Source: Aeromicrobium fastidiosum
GTDB lineage: Bacteria; Actinomycetota; Actinomycetes; Propionibacteriales; Nocardioidaceae
DNA: 64,000 bases
Direction: 5' to 3'
Assembly: GCF_017876595.1 (NCBI RefSeq)
Contig: NZ_JAGIOG010000001.1
Coordinates: forward strand, 3,844,001-3,908,000
The position numbers and the translations under genes were made by a program. Shown here piece by piece: positions 1 through 9,847 of this stretch. The notes beneath the pieces were generated by a model. The model did no database searches. It saw only the letters and a program-made list of their open reading frames with translations, and had not been told where the DNA came from. How positions within the stretch are numbered: position 1 is the stretch's first letter; every line of letters starts with the position of its first letter.

Positions 1-588
1 GACGCCGAGGGCCGCGGTGGGCTCGTCGAGGATCAGCACGCGGGCACCGAAGTAGACCGCCCGCGCGATCGCGACGCACTGCCGCTCACCGCCCGAGAGC
101 GTCCCGATGGGCTGCTCGACGTCGCGCAGGTCGATGCCCATCGCCGCGAGCTCGTCCTTGGTGATGCGCTTCATCTCGTCGACGTCGAGCTTCTTGAACG
201 GGCCGAAGCCCTTCGTGATCTCACTGCCGAGGAAGAAGTTGCGCCACACCGGCATGAGCGGGACGACCGCGAGGTCCTGGTAGACCGTCGCGATGCCCAG
301 CTCGAGCGCCGCACGCGGGCTCGAGAGGGTCGTGGCCTCGCCGTCGATCAGCAGCTGACCGTCGCTGTGCTCGTGGGCACCCGCGAGGATCTTGATGAAC
401 GTCGACTTGCCGGCACCGTTGTCGCCCAGCACGCAGGTGACCTCACCCGCGCGCACCGACGTCGACACGTCGCTCAGGGCGATGATGTTGCCGTAGCGCT
501 TGCCGATGTCCCTGACCTCGATCACGGCCGTGCCGGCCGCGGCGGGGGCCGCGACGTTGGTCGCCGAGTCTGTCGTCTTGTCGCTCAT
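1..588 (-). CDS. Sugar ABC transporter ATP-binding protein (partial)
   Basis: ATPase subunit of a ribose/inositol-type ABC importer; it hydrolyses ATP at the inner face of the membrane to drive uptake. Only the N-terminal 196 residues are in the window and the gene runs off the left edge. Seen: Walker A GDNGAGKS near residues 55-62, signature LSGGERQ near 163 and Walker B ending LILDEP near 185. The ATG at 588 overlaps the permease stop by 4 bp (ATGA), which fixes the start and implies translational coupling. It follows the permease and binding-protein genes of the same unit. Substrate is inferred to be inositol from the neighbouring iol genes. Confidence 0.9.
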   Translation of the reverse strand, partial: MSDKTTDSATNVAAPAAAGTAVIEVRDIGKRYGNIIALSDVSTSVRAGEVTCVLGDNGAGKSTFIKILAGAHEHSDGQLLIDGEATTLSSPRAALELGIATVYQDLAVVPLMPVWRNFFLGSEITKGFGPFKKLDVDEMKRITKDELAAMGIDLRDVEQPIGTLSGGERQCVAIARAVYFGARVLILDEPTAALGV

Positions 589-1619
589 CGTGCCGTCTCC
601 GCTCGCTTGCGAACCCACTCGTTGAGGAGCACCGCGCCCAGGAGCATGACTCCCAGGAAGGCCTTGAGCCAGTTGTTGTCCCAGCCCGAGTAGACGATGC
701 CCTGGTTGACCATGCCGTAGATCAGCGCGCCGAGGGCGGCACCGATCGCCGAGCCGTAGCCGCCGGTCATGAGGCAGCCTCCGACGACGGCGCAGATGAT
801 GTAGATGAACTCCTGGCCGACGCCCGTGTTGCTCTGGACTGTCGACGTCGTGAACAGCAGCAGCATGCCGACGAGCCAGCCGGCTCCTGCGGTCGTCATG
901 AACAGGCCGACCTTGGTCTTGAAGACCGGGACGCCGATCTGCCGGGCAGCGGTCTGCTGGCCGCCGACCGAGAAGATCCAGTTGCCGGTGCGCGTGCGCA
1001 GCAGGATCCAGGTGGCGAGGACCGTGACGGCGAGCCACCAGAAGACCGAGGCGTACACGAGCCCGCCACCGATGTCGGCCGCGGAGCCGAAGACCTTCTT
1101 GGCCGAGTCGTAGTAGGGGACGCTCGACATGCCCTGGATCGCGACCTGGCCGATCAGCGCCTTGGTGCCCGCGAGGTCGATGCCCTGCAGGACGAAGAAC
1201 GTGCCCAGGGTGACGATGAAGCTCGGTAGCCCCGTCTTCATGACGAGCACCCCGTTGATGAACCCGACCAGCAGCGCCAGTGCGAGTGACACGAGGATCG
1301 CGGCCCAGATGTTGAGGCCGTACTCGGTCGTCAGCACGCCGACGACGAGGCCCGTGAAGCCCGTCATGGCACCGGCCGAGAGATCGAACTCTCCACCGAT
1401 CATGAGCAGCGCGACGGCGACGGCCATGATGCCGATCGTCGAGGCACCGCGGAGCCACGTGCTGGCTCCGGGAGCGGTCGCGAACACGCTCGTGGTGGCG
1501 GCAAAGAACACGAAGATCACGATGGCTGCGACGAGCGCGCCGATCTCCGGTCGTTTCAAGAGCTTGGTGACGGTCGACGTGCGCGCGATGCGCTCGTCCG
1601 TCACGGTTGCTGTGGTCAT
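585..1619 (-). CDS. Sugar ABC transporter permease (RbsC family)
   Basis: Membrane subunit of the importer, 344 residues, typical length for the RbsC/AraH (BPD_transp_2) family. After a polar N-terminus of about 25 residues come many hydrophobic segments, with the family-type glycine-rich stretch around [15 protein letters not shown]. It should form the channel for the solute delivered by the lipoprotein encoded just upstream. It is separated from that gene by a strong hairpin and coupled to the ATPase gene by a 4-bp overlap. Specificity for inositol is inference from context. Confidence 0.9.
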   Translation of the reverse strand: MTTATVTDERIARTSTVTKLLKRPEIGALVAAIVIFVFFAATTSVFATAPGASTWLRGASTIGIMAVAVALLMIGGEFDLSAGAMTGFTGLVVGVLTTEYGLNIWAAILVSLALALLVGFINGVLVMKTGLPSFIVTLGTFFVLQGIDLAGTKALIGQVAIQGMSSVPYYDSAKKVFGSAADIGGGLVYASVFWWLAVTVLATWILLRTRTGNWIFSVGGQQTAARQIGVPVFKTKVGLFMTTAGAGWLVGMLLLFTTSTVQSNTGVGQEFIYIICAVVGGCLMTGGYGSAIGAALGALIYGMVNQGIVYSGWDNNWLKAFLGVMLLGAVLLNEWVRKRAETAR

Positions 1620-1711
1620 GGTGGGTGCTCCCTGGGTGGGCTGAAGAGCTGTGGGATGAGGTGCTGTGCAGAAGAGGTGCTGTGTGGATCGAGCTGCGGA
1701 CGGTGAGCCCC

Positions 1712-1737
1712 GGGGGCCCGGATCGCTCCGGGCCCCC
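1712..1737 (-). terminator. Intercistronic GC hairpin between binding protein and permease
   Basis: A perfect 11-bp stem (GGGGGCCCGGA/TCCGGGCCCCC) with a 4-base loop lies in the 128-bp gap between the binding-protein stop and the permease start. It has no U-tract. It probably attenuates read-through or protects the upstream mRNA, so that more binding protein than membrane components is made, a common layout in ABC operons. Confidence 0.65.
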
Positions 1738-1747
1738 GCGGATCAGG

Positions 1748-2710
1748 TCAGCGGGTGCCGTTCGCGGCGTACTTCAGGACGGCGTCGGCGTTCTCCTTGG
1801 TGATGAAGGCGGGGCCGGAGTTGATGGGCTGCCCTCCACCGATGTCGTTGCCGTTGATCGACTTGAGGTACAGACCCGTCACGCCGAGGAATCCCTGGAC
1901 GTAGGGCTGCTGGTCGACGGCGAACAGGATCGTGCCGGCCTGGATGTCCTTGATGACGTCCTCGGACAGGTCGAACGTGGCGACCTTGGCCTTGCTGCCG
2001 GAGTCCTTGACCGCCGAGACGGCGTCGATCGCGTACTGGCCGCCCAGCGTCACGACGGTGTCGATGCTGGTGTCAGCCTGCAGCTTCGAGGTGATCGTGG
2101 CCGAGACGGCGTTGTCGTCCGTGCCGTCGACCTGCAGGTTCTCGACCTTGCCGCCCATCGTCTCGGCGACGGCCTTGCAGCGCTCCTCGAGACCCACGTT
2201 GCCAGCCTCCTGGATGACGCAGATGGCGTTCTTGGAGCCGGCGGCCTTGAGCTTCTCGCCCACGGCCTGTCCGGCGATCGTCTCGGTCTGACCGATGTGC
2301 GTGATGGCGCCGAAGTCCTTGAACTTGTCGACACCGGAGTTGATCGTGATGACCGGGACGCCGGCCGCGACGGCCTTCTTGACGCTGGCCTCGATGCCGT
2401 CGGGGTTGGCCATCGAGACGACGATGCCGTCGACCTTGTCGGCGACCGCGCCGTCGATGAGCTGGGACTGCTTGGCCGGGTCGGCGTCCGAGCTGTACTC
2501 GACCTTGACGCCGTAGTCGTCGCCAGCCTGCTCGGCACCGGACTTGACCCGGTCCCAGAACGCGTCGCCGGGCGCGCCGTGCGTGATGACGGCGTAGGTG
2601 TAGTCCTTCTTGGCCGTGTCGGCCGTGCCGCTGTCGCTGCCCGTGCCGCTGCATGCGGCGAGCAGGGTGCCGGCGGCGAGGATCGCACCGACGATCTTGA
2701 TCTTCTTCAT
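1748..2710 (-). CDS. Sugar-binding lipoprotein of ABC importer
   Basis: Extracellular solute-binding protein of the RbsB/Peripla_BP_4 family, 320 residues. The N-terminus is a lipoprotein signal: MKKIK, a hydrophobic stretch, then lipobox LLAAC with the lipidated Cys near residue 20, followed by a Ser/Gly/Thr linker. It captures the sugar or cyclitol outside the membrane and delivers it to the permease. It starts 48 bp after mmsA with an AGGAA ribosome site. Its place inside the iol operon makes myo-inositol the likely ligand (inference). Confidence 0.9.
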   Translation of the reverse strand: MKKIKIVGAILAAGTLLAACSGTGSDSGTADTAKKDYTYAVITHGAPGDAFWDRVKSGAEQAGDDYGVKVEYSSDADPAKQSQLIDGAVADKVDGIVVSMANPDGIEASVKKAVAAGVPVITINSGVDKFKDFGAITHIGQTETIAGQAVGEKLKAAGSKNAICVIQEAGNVGLEERCKAVAETMGGKVENLQVDGTDDNAVSATITSKLQADTSIDTVVTLGGQYAIDAVSAVKDSGSKAKVATFDLSEDVIKDIQAGTILFAVDQQPYVQGFLGVTGLYLKSINGNDIGGGQPINSGPAFITKENADAVLKYAANGTR

Positions 2711-2758
2711 GTGGAGTGTTCCTGTTCTCGTGGGTTTGTTCTCGACGAAACGGTAGGG

Positions 2759-4255
2759 CTAGTGAGCCGTCGGGAAGTTGAGCTGAGCGAGCGATTCCTC
2801 GCTGACGTGGGGCCACCGGGTGGTGACGACCTTCGCCTGCGTGTAGAACCTCACGCCTTCGGGACCATGGATGTGGTGGTCGCCGAACAGTGAGTCCTTC
2901 CAGCCCCCGAAGGAGTGGAACGCCATGGGGACGGGGACCGGCACGTTGATGCCGATCATGCCCACATGGACCTTCCGCTGGAAAGTCCGTGCCACCTCAC
3001 CCGAGGAAGTGAACACTGCTGTGCCGTTGCCGTACGGGTTCGAGTTGATGAGCTCGATCGCGGCATCCAGCGTCGGAACCCGCAGCACGGTGAGCACGGG
3101 TCCGAAGATCTCGTCGGTGTAGACCGACATGTCAGGGGTGACCTGGTCGAGCAACGAGGGGCCCACGAAGAAGCCCTCCTCGTAGTCGTCGACCACCAGG
3201 TCGCGGCCGTCGACGACGACCGTGGCACCGGCCGCCTCGCCCTGGCCGATGTAGTCGACGATCCGGTCACGCGACGCCTGGGTCACGACCGGGCCCATCT
3301 CGGCGTCCGGATCGGTGCCGACGCTGACCGTGAGGTCGGTCGACCGCTCGCGGATCTTCTCGACGAGGGTGTCGGCGGTCGGGCCGACGGCGACGACGGC
3401 CGAGATGGCCATGCAGCGCTGGCCAGCAGAGCCGTAGCCAGCGGCCACGATGTGGTCGGCGGCGAAGTCGAGGTCGGCGTCGGGCATCACGACGGCGTGG
3501 TTCTTGGCACCGCCGAGGGCCTGCACGCGCTTGCCGGTGCGGCTCGCGTTCTCGTGCACGTACTTGGCGATCGGGGTCGAGCCGACGAACGAGACGCCGG
3601 CGACGTCGGGGTGCTCGAGGATCGCGTCGACCGCGACCTTGTCGCCGTGCACGACGTTGAAGACGCCGTCGGGCAACCCGGCCTTGGTGTAGAGGCGGGC
3701 GACCAGGTCGGACGCACCGGGGACGCGCTCGGACGGCTTGAGCACGAAGGTGTTGCCGCACGCGATCGCGACGGGGTGCATCCACAGCGGCACCATGATC
3801 GGGAAGTTGAAGGGCGTGATGCCGGCGACCACGCCGATGGGCTGGCGGAACGTGTGCGAGTCGACGCTGCCCGAGACGCTGTCGGAGTACTCGCCCTTGA
3901 GCAGCTGCGGGATGCCCGCGGCGAACTCGACGACCTCGCGGCCCCGGACGACCTCTCCCTTGGCGTCGTCGATCGTCTTGCCGTGCTCGGAGCTGATGAT
4001 CGCGGCGAGCTCGTCCTCGTGCTCGACGAGCAGCTGGCGGAAGTCGAACATGATGCGCGAGCGCGCCGTCACCGACGTCTCGCTCCAGGTCTCGAAGGCC
4101 TTGGCCGACGAGGCCACGACGGCGTCGACGTCGGCGGCCGTCGCGAGACGCACCTGCGACTTCGCGATGCCGCGGGCCGGGTCGTAGACGTCGCCGAAGC
4201 GGTCGCTCTCGCCGGTGAACGGCGAGCCGTCGACGTAGTGGTCGTACTGGGTCAT
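2759..4255 (-). CDS. mmsA: Methylmalonate-semialdehyde dehydrogenase (CoA-acylating)
   Basis: Aldehyde dehydrogenase of 498 residues, the usual length of MmsA/IolA. It converts malonate semialdehyde or methylmalonate semialdehyde, with NAD+ and CoA, to acetyl-CoA or propionyl-CoA; this is the last step of inositol breakdown. Seen: the family N-terminus ending in YDPARG, the nucleotide-binding region, and the catalytic Cys in GQRCMAIS near residue 280. I chose the ATG at 4255 rather than an upstream in-frame start because an AAAGGA ribosome site precedes it and it overlaps the iolD stop by 4 bp. Confidence 0.93.
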   Translation of the reverse strand: MTQYDHYVDGSPFTGESDRFGDVYDPARGIAKSQVRLATAADVDAVVASSAKAFETWSETSVTARSRIMFDFRQLLVEHEDELAAIISSEHGKTIDDAKGEVVRGREVVEFAAGIPQLLKGEYSDSVSGSVDSHTFRQPIGVVAGITPFNFPIMVPLWMHPVAIACGNTFVLKPSERVPGASDLVARLYTKAGLPDGVFNVVHGDKVAVDAILEHPDVAGVSFVGSTPIAKYVHENASRTGKRVQALGGAKNHAVVMPDADLDFAADHIVAAGYGSAGQRCMAISAVVAVGPTADTLVEKIRERSTDLTVSVGTDPDAEMGPVVTQASRDRIVDYIGQGEAAGATVVVDGRDLVVDDYEEGFFVGPSLLDQVTPDMSVYTDEIFGPVLTVLRVPTLDAAIELINSNPYGNGTAVFTSSGEVARTFQRKVHVGMIGINVPVPVPMAFHSFGGWKDSLFGDHHIHGPEGVRFYTQAKVVTTRWPHVSEESLAQLNFPTAH

Positions 4256-6207
4256 GAGTGGTCCTTTGGCAGTGCAGTCGTGTGGGAGGCCGGCGTCAGG
4301 TACGGACGCTGGCGGGTCTTGTGGTCGTCGTAGGCGAGGCGGGCCTGTTGTGTGGACTCGAGGACGGACACCTCGGAGACCGGCACGTCCCACCAGGCGG
4401 GGCTGTCGGGCGCCGGCACCAGCGGATCGGTCTCGACGTGGATGACGGTCGTGCGCGTCGACGCCTTGGCCTTGAGCACCGCGGCCCGGAACTCCTCGAT
4501 GCCAGCGACGGCCAGCACGTCGGCCCCGAGGCTCGCGGCGTTGGCCGCCAGGTCGACCGGCAGCTTGTCGCCGTCGAGCCGGCCGTCGGCGGAGCGGTAG
4601 CGGTATGCGGTGCCGAACCGCTGCGAGCCGAGCGACTGCGACAGCGCGCCGATCGAGGCGTAGCCGTGGTTCTGCACCAGCACGACGATGACCTTGACGC
4701 CCTCGGCCACGGCCGTGACGAGCTCGGTGTTCATCATCAGGTAGGAGCCGTCGCCGACCATCACGAAGACGTCGCGGTCGGCGTCGTCACCGGCCTCGGC
4801 CTGGTCGAGCGCCGCCATCTTGACGCCGAGACCGCCGGCGATCTCGTATCCCATGCAGCTGAAGCCGTACTCGACGTGGTAGCCCTTGCGGTCGCGGGTG
4901 CGCCACAGCTTGTGCAGGTCTCCGGGCATCGAGCCCGCCGCGCACAGCACGACGTCGCGGGGGTCGGAGAGCTCGTTGACGGCCCCGATGACCTGCGACT
5001 GGATCGCGAGCCCCTCGGCGACGACGGGAGCGCCCTCGCCGTCGTAGGCCCGCTGGACGATCGCGTCCCATTCGGCGGCCAGGGCCGTCGCTCGCTCGGT
5101 GTGCGCGGGGTCGGCGGTCCAGCCGTCGAGCGCGGCGGTGAGCGCCGTCAGCCCCTCGCGGGCGTCGGCGACGAGGCCCGTCGCGGAGTGCTTGTGGGTG
5201 TCGAACGCCGAGACGTTGAGGTTGACGAACCGGACGTCAGCGTCCGCAAACACCGTGCGCGACGCCGTCGTGAAGTCGCTGTAGCGCGTGCCGATGCCGA
5301 TCACGACGTCCGCCTCGGCGGCCAGCGCGTTGGCGGCGGTCGTGCCGGTGGCACCGATCGCGCCGACCGACTGCGGGTGGTCGTAGGGCAGCGCGCCCTT
5401 GCCGGCCTGCGACTCCCCCACGGGGATGCCGGTCGCCTCGACGAAGGCCAGCAGCGCGTCGTTGGCCCCGGAGTAGGTGACACCGCCGCCGGCCACGATG
5501 AGCGGCTTGCGGGCGGAGCGGATCGCTGCGACCGCACGGGCCAGCGCCGCCGGCTCGGGGACGGGACGTGCGACGTGCCAGACGCGGCGGGCGAACAGCC
5601 CGTCGGGGAAGTCGTACGACTCGGCCTGGACGTCCTGCGGCAGCGCCAGGGTGACGGCACCGGTCTCGGCCGGATCGGTCAGGATGCGGGTCGCGTGCAG
5701 CAGCGCCGAGGCCAGCTGCTCGGGCCGGTTGACGCGGTCGAAGTGGACCGAGACGGGCCGGAAGATGTCGTTGACCGAGATGTCGCCCTGCTGGGTGTTC
5801 TCGAGCTCCTGCAGCACGGGGCTCGCGACCCGGGTGGCGAAGGTGTCGCCGGGCAGCAGCAGCACCGGCAGGCGGTTGATCGTGGCCAGCGCGGCACCCG
5901 TGACCATGTTGGTGGCACCGGGGCCGACCGACGCCGTGACGGCCATCGCGGCGAGGCGGTCACGCTGACGGGCGTAGGCGACGGCGGCGTGCACCATCGA
6001 CTGCTCGTTGCGGCCGTGGAAGAAGCGCAGGTGCGACGGATCATCGGAGAGCTCGCGCTCGAGCAGCGCCTGGCCGACGCCGGCGACGTTGCCGTGGCCG
6101 AAGATGCCCCAGCAGCCGGCGAAGAACGGACGCGCGACGCCGTCCCGCTCGGTGTACTGGGCCTCGAGGAAGCGGACGGTCGCCTGGGCGACGGTGAGGA
6201 CGGTCAT
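4252..6207 (-). CDS. iolD: 3D-(3,5/4)-trihydroxycyclohexane-1,2-dione acylhydrolase
   Basis: Thiamine-diphosphate enzyme of 651 residues that opens the trihydroxycyclohexanedione ring to 5-deoxy-glucuronate. Seen: an N-terminal ThDP-binding domain (FFAGCWGIFGHGN), a central domain with VGAIGATGTT, and the C-terminal cofactor motif GDGSYLMMN. The start at 6207 is set by a 4-bp overlap with the iolB stop. It sits between iolB and mmsA, the pathway steps that use its product and finish degradation. Confidence 0.94.
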   Translation of the reverse strand: MTVLTVAQATVRFLEAQYTERDGVARPFFAGCWGIFGHGNVAGVGQALLERELSDDPSHLRFFHGRNEQSMVHAAVAYARQRDRLAAMAVTASVGPGATNMVTGAALATINRLPVLLLPGDTFATRVASPVLQELENTQQGDISVNDIFRPVSVHFDRVNRPEQLASALLHATRILTDPAETGAVTLALPQDVQAESYDFPDGLFARRVWHVARPVPEPAALARAVAAIRSARKPLIVAGGGVTYSGANDALLAFVEATGIPVGESQAGKGALPYDHPQSVGAIGATGTTAANALAAEADVVIGIGTRYSDFTTASRTVFADADVRFVNLNVSAFDTHKHSATGLVADAREGLTALTAALDGWTADPAHTERATALAAEWDAIVQRAYDGEGAPVVAEGLAIQSQVIGAVNELSDPRDVVLCAAGSMPGDLHKLWRTRDRKGYHVEYGFSCMGYEIAGGLGVKMAALDQAEAGDDADRDVFVMVGDGSYLMMNTELVTAVAEGVKVIVVLVQNHGYASIGALSQSLGSQRFGTAYRYRSADGRLDGDKLPVDLAANAASLGADVLAVAGIEEFRAAVLKAKASTRTTVIHVETDPLVPAPDSPAWWDVPVSEVSVLESTQQARLAYDDHKTRQRPYLTPASHTTALPKDHS

Positions 6208-7073
6208 GCGTGCCCTCCGAACGGGAGTCGTGGATCCACGGCTTGGTCGGCCCATGTCTCGCGGATCCAGGTGTGGGTGGGGTCGTCGCAGATCAGCCAG
6301 GCGCGCTCGTCGCCCGGACCGGCCATGACGTTGAGGTAGTAGAGGTCGTAGCCCGGTGCCGCGATCGACGGTCCGTGCCAGCCGTGCGGGATGAGCACGG
6401 CGTCGCCGGTGCGCACCTCCGCCGCGACGTCGATGTCGGCGTCGTCGTGACCGTACACCCGCTGGAAGCCGATCCCCGAGCCCGCGGGCCCGTCGGCCAC
6501 CTCGAAGTAGTAGATCTCCTCGAGGCGGGTCTCCCCCTCGCGCTCCTCGTCGTGCTTGTGCGGCGGGTACGACGACCAGTTGCCGCCGGGCGTCAGCACC
6601 TCGCACGCGATGATGCGGTCGGCCTCGAGCACCCCCGGGATGCCGAAGTTGTTGACCTGCCGGCTCGACTGGCCCGCGCCCCGCATCTCGACCGGCACGT
6701 CGGCGTGCGGGAGGTAGGCGGGCTCGAGGCGGTTGGCGCACTTCGCCGACGCCAGCGCGAACCGTCCACCGTCAGCGCTCGTGACCGTCAGTGTCGCGTC
6801 GCGCGGCGCGTAGACGACGTCGCTGGGGCCGGCGAAGACGTTGGCGCGTCCGCCGAGCGTGAAGGTGTGGCCGTCGACGGCCACCTCGGCGGACCCGCTC
6901 AACGACAGCACCACGACCTCGGTGTCGCCGGTGTGGATCTGCTCGGACCGACCCGGTGCGAGCACCAGGACGCGCAGGCCGCTGTAGCCCCAGCCGGCGC
7001 TGTCCGGGGTGATCTCGAGCGCGAACGGCCCTGAGGCCCCCTCGCCCGACCGGATGACGTACTTCGAGCTCAC
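6204..7073 (-). CDS. iolB: 5-deoxy-glucuronate isomerase
   Basis: Cupin-fold isomerase of the KduI/IolB family, 289 residues; it converts 5-deoxy-glucuronate to 2-deoxy-5-keto-gluconate. Seen: two cupin halves, the metal-ligand region HKHDEER and the late HGWHGPS segment typical of IolB. The start is a GTG at 7073 whose first four bases (GTGA) contain the stop of the upstream gene. It is part of the tightly overlapping iol run. Confidence 0.92.
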   Translation of the reverse strand: MSSKYVIRSGEGASGPFALEITPDSAGWGYSGLRVLVLAPGRSEQIHTGDTEVVVLSLSGSAEVAVDGHTFTLGGRANVFAGPSDVVYAPRDATLTVTSADGGRFALASAKCANRLEPAYLPHADVPVEMRGAGQSSRQVNNFGIPGVLEADRIIACEVLTPGGNWSSYPPHKHDEEREGETRLEEIYYFEVADGPAGSGIGFQRVYGHDDADIDVAAEVRTGDAVLIPHGWHGPSIAAPGYDLYYLNVMAGPGDERAWLICDDPTHTWIRETWADQAVDPRLPFGGHA

Positions 7074-7963
7074 GCGGTCATCATCTCCACGGTCGCGTCG
7101 ACGGCCGCCTCGACGTCGCCGCCGGGCGGGAACAGCAGCGAGCGTCCGACGACCATGCCGCGCACCGACGGGCCGGCCAGAGCCTTCGACCACGCGGCGA
7201 ACTGCGCGTCCTGGTCGGCGGCGACCTCGCCACCCAGCAGGAGCACCGGCAGCGCCGTGGCGGCCAGGACCGGCTCCATGTCGTCGATGACCGGCAGCTT
7301 GAGCCACGTGTGCGCCGAGGTGGGCGCCAGGCCCGCGGCGACGGTCGCCGAGCGCACGACGGCCTCGGTCGACAGATCGTTGCGGATGCGCCCCGACTCG
7401 TCGCGGTAGGAGATGAACGGCTCGACCATCGACATCAGGCCGTGATCGGCGAGATCGGCCGTGGCGTCGGCGCAGGCCTGCATCGTGTCGACCGTCGAGC
7501 GGTCCTGCGGGTCGATGCGGAACAGCATCTTGCCGCCCTGGTAGCCGGCGTCGGCGATCGACTCGGCGTCGTAGCCCGTGAACCGGTCGTCCATCTCGAA
7601 GGCCGTGCCGGCGAGGCCGCCGCGGTTCATCGAGCCGATGACAACCTTGCCCTCGAGGGCACCGAGGATCAGGAGGTCCTCGATGATGTCGGCCGTGCCA
7701 AGCACGCCGTCGACGCCGGGACGTGCCAGCGCCCGCACCATGCGGTCGAGCACCTGCCGGCGATCGCCCATCGCGAGGGCGTCGTCGCCGGCGCGGAGCG
7801 CGCCGCGGGCGGGGTGGTCGCACGCGATCAGCATCAGGCGTCCGGTCTGACCGACCAGGCCCGTCGGCTGCGTGCGCGACGCGGCGAGCTCGGCGATGCG
7901 CTCGGGGTGCTCGACGCGGGTCGCGACGATCGAGGCGATGTCGCTGGACGTGACGGTGGTCAT
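7070..7963 (-). CDS. Cgl0159-type (beta/alpha)8 aldolase
   Basis: TIM-barrel protein of 297 residues, like the one next to iolC in Corynebacterium inositol clusters. Its likely role is cleavage of 2-deoxy-5-keto-gluconate-6-phosphate to malonate semialdehyde and dihydroxyacetone phosphate, the step done by IolJ in Bacillus. Seen: ACDHPARG early in the chain, GSMNRGG mid-chain and a C-terminal LLLGGEV segment consistent with a phosphate-binding barrel end. The role comes from operon position; the family resemblance is moderate. It overlaps iolC by one base (TGATG). Confidence 0.8.
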   Translation of the reverse strand: MTTVTSSDIASIVATRVEHPERIAELAASRTQPTGLVGQTGRLMLIACDHPARGALRAGDDALAMGDRRQVLDRMVRALARPGVDGVLGTADIIEDLLILGALEGKVVIGSMNRGGLAGTAFEMDDRFTGYDAESIADAGYQGGKMLFRIDPQDRSTVDTMQACADATADLADHGLMSMVEPFISYRDESGRIRNDLSTEAVVRSATVAAGLAPTSAHTWLKLPVIDDMEPVLAATALPVLLLGGEVAADQDAQFAAWSKALAGPSVRGMVVGRSLLFPPGGDVEAAVDATVEMMTA

Positions 7964-8910
7964 CAGACCCTGCCTTCTGCGAGAACGGTGTCGAGCTGGT
8001 CGACGGTGGGCATCGCGTCGGCGCACGACAGCTGACCGGCCACGAAGGCACCGGCAGCGTTGGAGAACGAGAGCATGCGGGTGAGGTCCCAGCCGCTCAG
8101 CAGGCCGTGCACGAGCGAGCCGCCGAAGGCGTCCCCCGCCCCGAGGCCGTTGACGACGTCGACCGGCACGGGCGGGACGACGACGGACTCGTCGCCGCGC
8201 ACGCCCAGCACGCCGGCCGGGCCCTGCTTGACGATCGCGAGCTCGATGCCGGCGGCCTGCAGCGCCTTGGCGGCGGCCTGCGGATCGGTCTCGCCGATCG
8301 CGACCTGGCACTCCTCGCGGTTGCCGACCGCAACGGTCGCGAACGGCAGCGCCTTCGCGATCTCGGCGGTCGCGGCCTCGGGCGACTCCCAGAACATCGG
8401 GCGGTAGTCGAGGTCGATGACGGTCGTGCCATGGCCACGACGGGCCTCGAGCGCCGCGAGGTGCGCCTCGCGGCTGGGCTCCTGCGACAGGCCCGTCACG
8501 GTGACCCAGAAGACGTCGGCCGCACGGATCGCGTCGTAGTCGAGCTCGTCGGGGCTGATGTGCAGATCGGGGGCCTTCGGGCCGCGGTAGAAGTACAGCG
8601 GGAAGTCGTCGGGAGGGTAGATCTCGCAGAACACGACGGGGGTCGGCACACCGGGCACCGACGTGACGTACTGGTCGTCGACGCCGAAGCCCGTCAGCTC
8701 GGCGTGGATGAAGCGTCCGAACGGGTCGTCGCCCGTCCGGGTGATGACCGCCGAACGGCGGCCCAGGCGGGCGGCCGCGACGGCGACGTTGGTCGCGCTG
8801 CCGCCGAGGAACTTGCCGAACGACGAGACGTCCTCGAGACCGACACCGATCTGCTCGGGGTAGATGTCGACGCCGACACGTCCCATCGTGATGAGCTCGT
8901 GGTGAGTCAC
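7963..8910 (-). CDS. iolC: 5-dehydro-2-deoxygluconokinase (PfkB family)
   Basis: Sugar kinase of 315 residues that phosphorylates 2-deoxy-5-keto-gluconate with ATP. Seen: the N-terminal PfkB glycine motif GGSATNVAVAAARLG and the C-terminal signature NGLGAGDAFGGSL near residues 254-266, with the catalytic Asp in GAGDAF. The start is GTG at 8910, overlapping the upstream stop by 4 bp. It supplies the substrate of the aldolase encoded next. Confidence 0.92.
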   Translation of the reverse strand: MTHHELITMGRVGVDIYPEQIGVGLEDVSSFGKFLGGSATNVAVAAARLGRRSAVITRTGDDPFGRFIHAELTGFGVDDQYVTSVPGVPTPVVFCEIYPPDDFPLYFYRGPKAPDLHISPDELDYDAIRAADVFWVTVTGLSQEPSREAHLAALEARRGHGTTVIDLDYRPMFWESPEAATAEIAKALPFATVAVGNREECQVAIGETDPQAAAKALQAAGIELAIVKQGPAGVLGVRGDESVVVPPVPVDVVNGLGAGDAFGGSLVHGLLSGWDLTRMLSFSNAAGAFVAGQLSCADAMPTVDQLDTVLAEGRV

Positions 8911-9815
8911 GCCGTGGCCTCCAGGGCATCCTTCACGAAGTCGAGGCACGAGCGTACGTCGGCGACGGGTCCGATGCCCTCGGGCGCGCCGTGCTTGAAC
9001 ATGACGTCCTGCTCCAGGACGTACCAGCCGTCGTAGCCGTGGCTGCGCAGAGCGTCGATCATGGCGCGGATGTCGACGTCGCCCTGGCCCAGCACCTGCC
9101 ACATCCCGGCGGCCACGGCGTCGGCGAAGGCGACCTCGCCGGAGACGACCCGGGCAGCAGCGGCGGCGTCGACGTCCTTGAGGTGCACGTGCTTGACGCG
9201 GTCGAGGTTGGCGAGCGTGATCGCGACCGGGTCGGCACCCGCGGCGGCGAGGTGACCCGTGTCGATGCACAGGCCGACGTGCGAGCCGTCGAGGACGCGC
9301 TGGGTGTCGTCGGCGTTCTCGACGAGCGTCCCGATGTGCGGGTGGATCGCGGCGACGACGCCACGCGACGCGGCGTGATCGGCGATGCGGTCGAGGTTGG
9401 CGAGCAGCGTCTTCCACTGCAGCTCGTCGAGCACGGGGCGGGCGTCGTAGCCGTCGAGGCCCGTGGACGCGGCGAGCACGACGACACCGGCGCCGGACGC
9501 GAGGCACGCGTCGATGAACGGGTCGACGTCGACCATCGGGTCGTGCGCGGGGTCGTGCAGCACGACGGGCAGGAAGCCGCCGACGGCCTGGAGGCCGTAG
9601 CCCTCGAGGAAGGCGGCCTTCTCGGCCGGGTCGGTGGGCAGGAATCCGTCCGGGCCGAACTCCGTGGCGCCGAGGCCGAGCGACTGCATCTCGGTCAGGA
9701 CGCGGTCGGCCGGCATCTGGTAGCCCCAGCCGGGGACCTCGCACACGCCCCACGAGATGGGGGCGCCGGCGATGCGGAGGGGGGTCTGGCCCTGGGGCTC
9801 AAGGGTCGTCGACAC
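8907..9815 (-). CDS. TIM-barrel sugar isomerase/epimerase, IolE/IolH-like
   Basis: First gene of the iol operon, 302 residues, AP_endonuc_2 (xylose isomerase-like) fold. Seen: GAPISWGVCEVPGWGYQ at the N-terminus, HPHIGTLVE, a GLCIDTGH metal-ligand motif and VKHVHLKDV. It most likely acts as inosose dehydratase (scyllo-inosose to trihydroxycyclohexanedione), the one early step otherwise missing here; an epimerase role is possible. I start it at GTG 9815, preceded by GAGGAC, and not at the upstream TTG, which would lie in the operator region. Confidence 0.82.
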   Translation of the reverse strand: MSTTLEPQGQTPLRIAGAPISWGVCEVPGWGYQMPADRVLTEMQSLGLGATEFGPDGFLPTDPAEKAAFLEGYGLQAVGGFLPVVLHDPAHDPMVDVDPFIDACLASGAGVVVLAASTGLDGYDARPVLDELQWKTLLANLDRIADHAASRGVVAAIHPHIGTLVENADDTQRVLDGSHVGLCIDTGHLAAAGADPVAITLANLDRVKHVHLKDVDAAAAARVVSGEVAFADAVAAGMWQVLGQGDVDIRAMIDALRSHGYDGWYVLEQDVMFKHGAPEGIGPVADVRSCLDFVKDALEATA

Positions 9816-9847
9816 GGGGTCCTCATGTTTCTGTGTGAGCTGGAGTG

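Noticed and set aside
4258..6339. 693-codon open frame on the plus strand
   Set aside because: Antisense shadow of iolD; no domain, biased composition.
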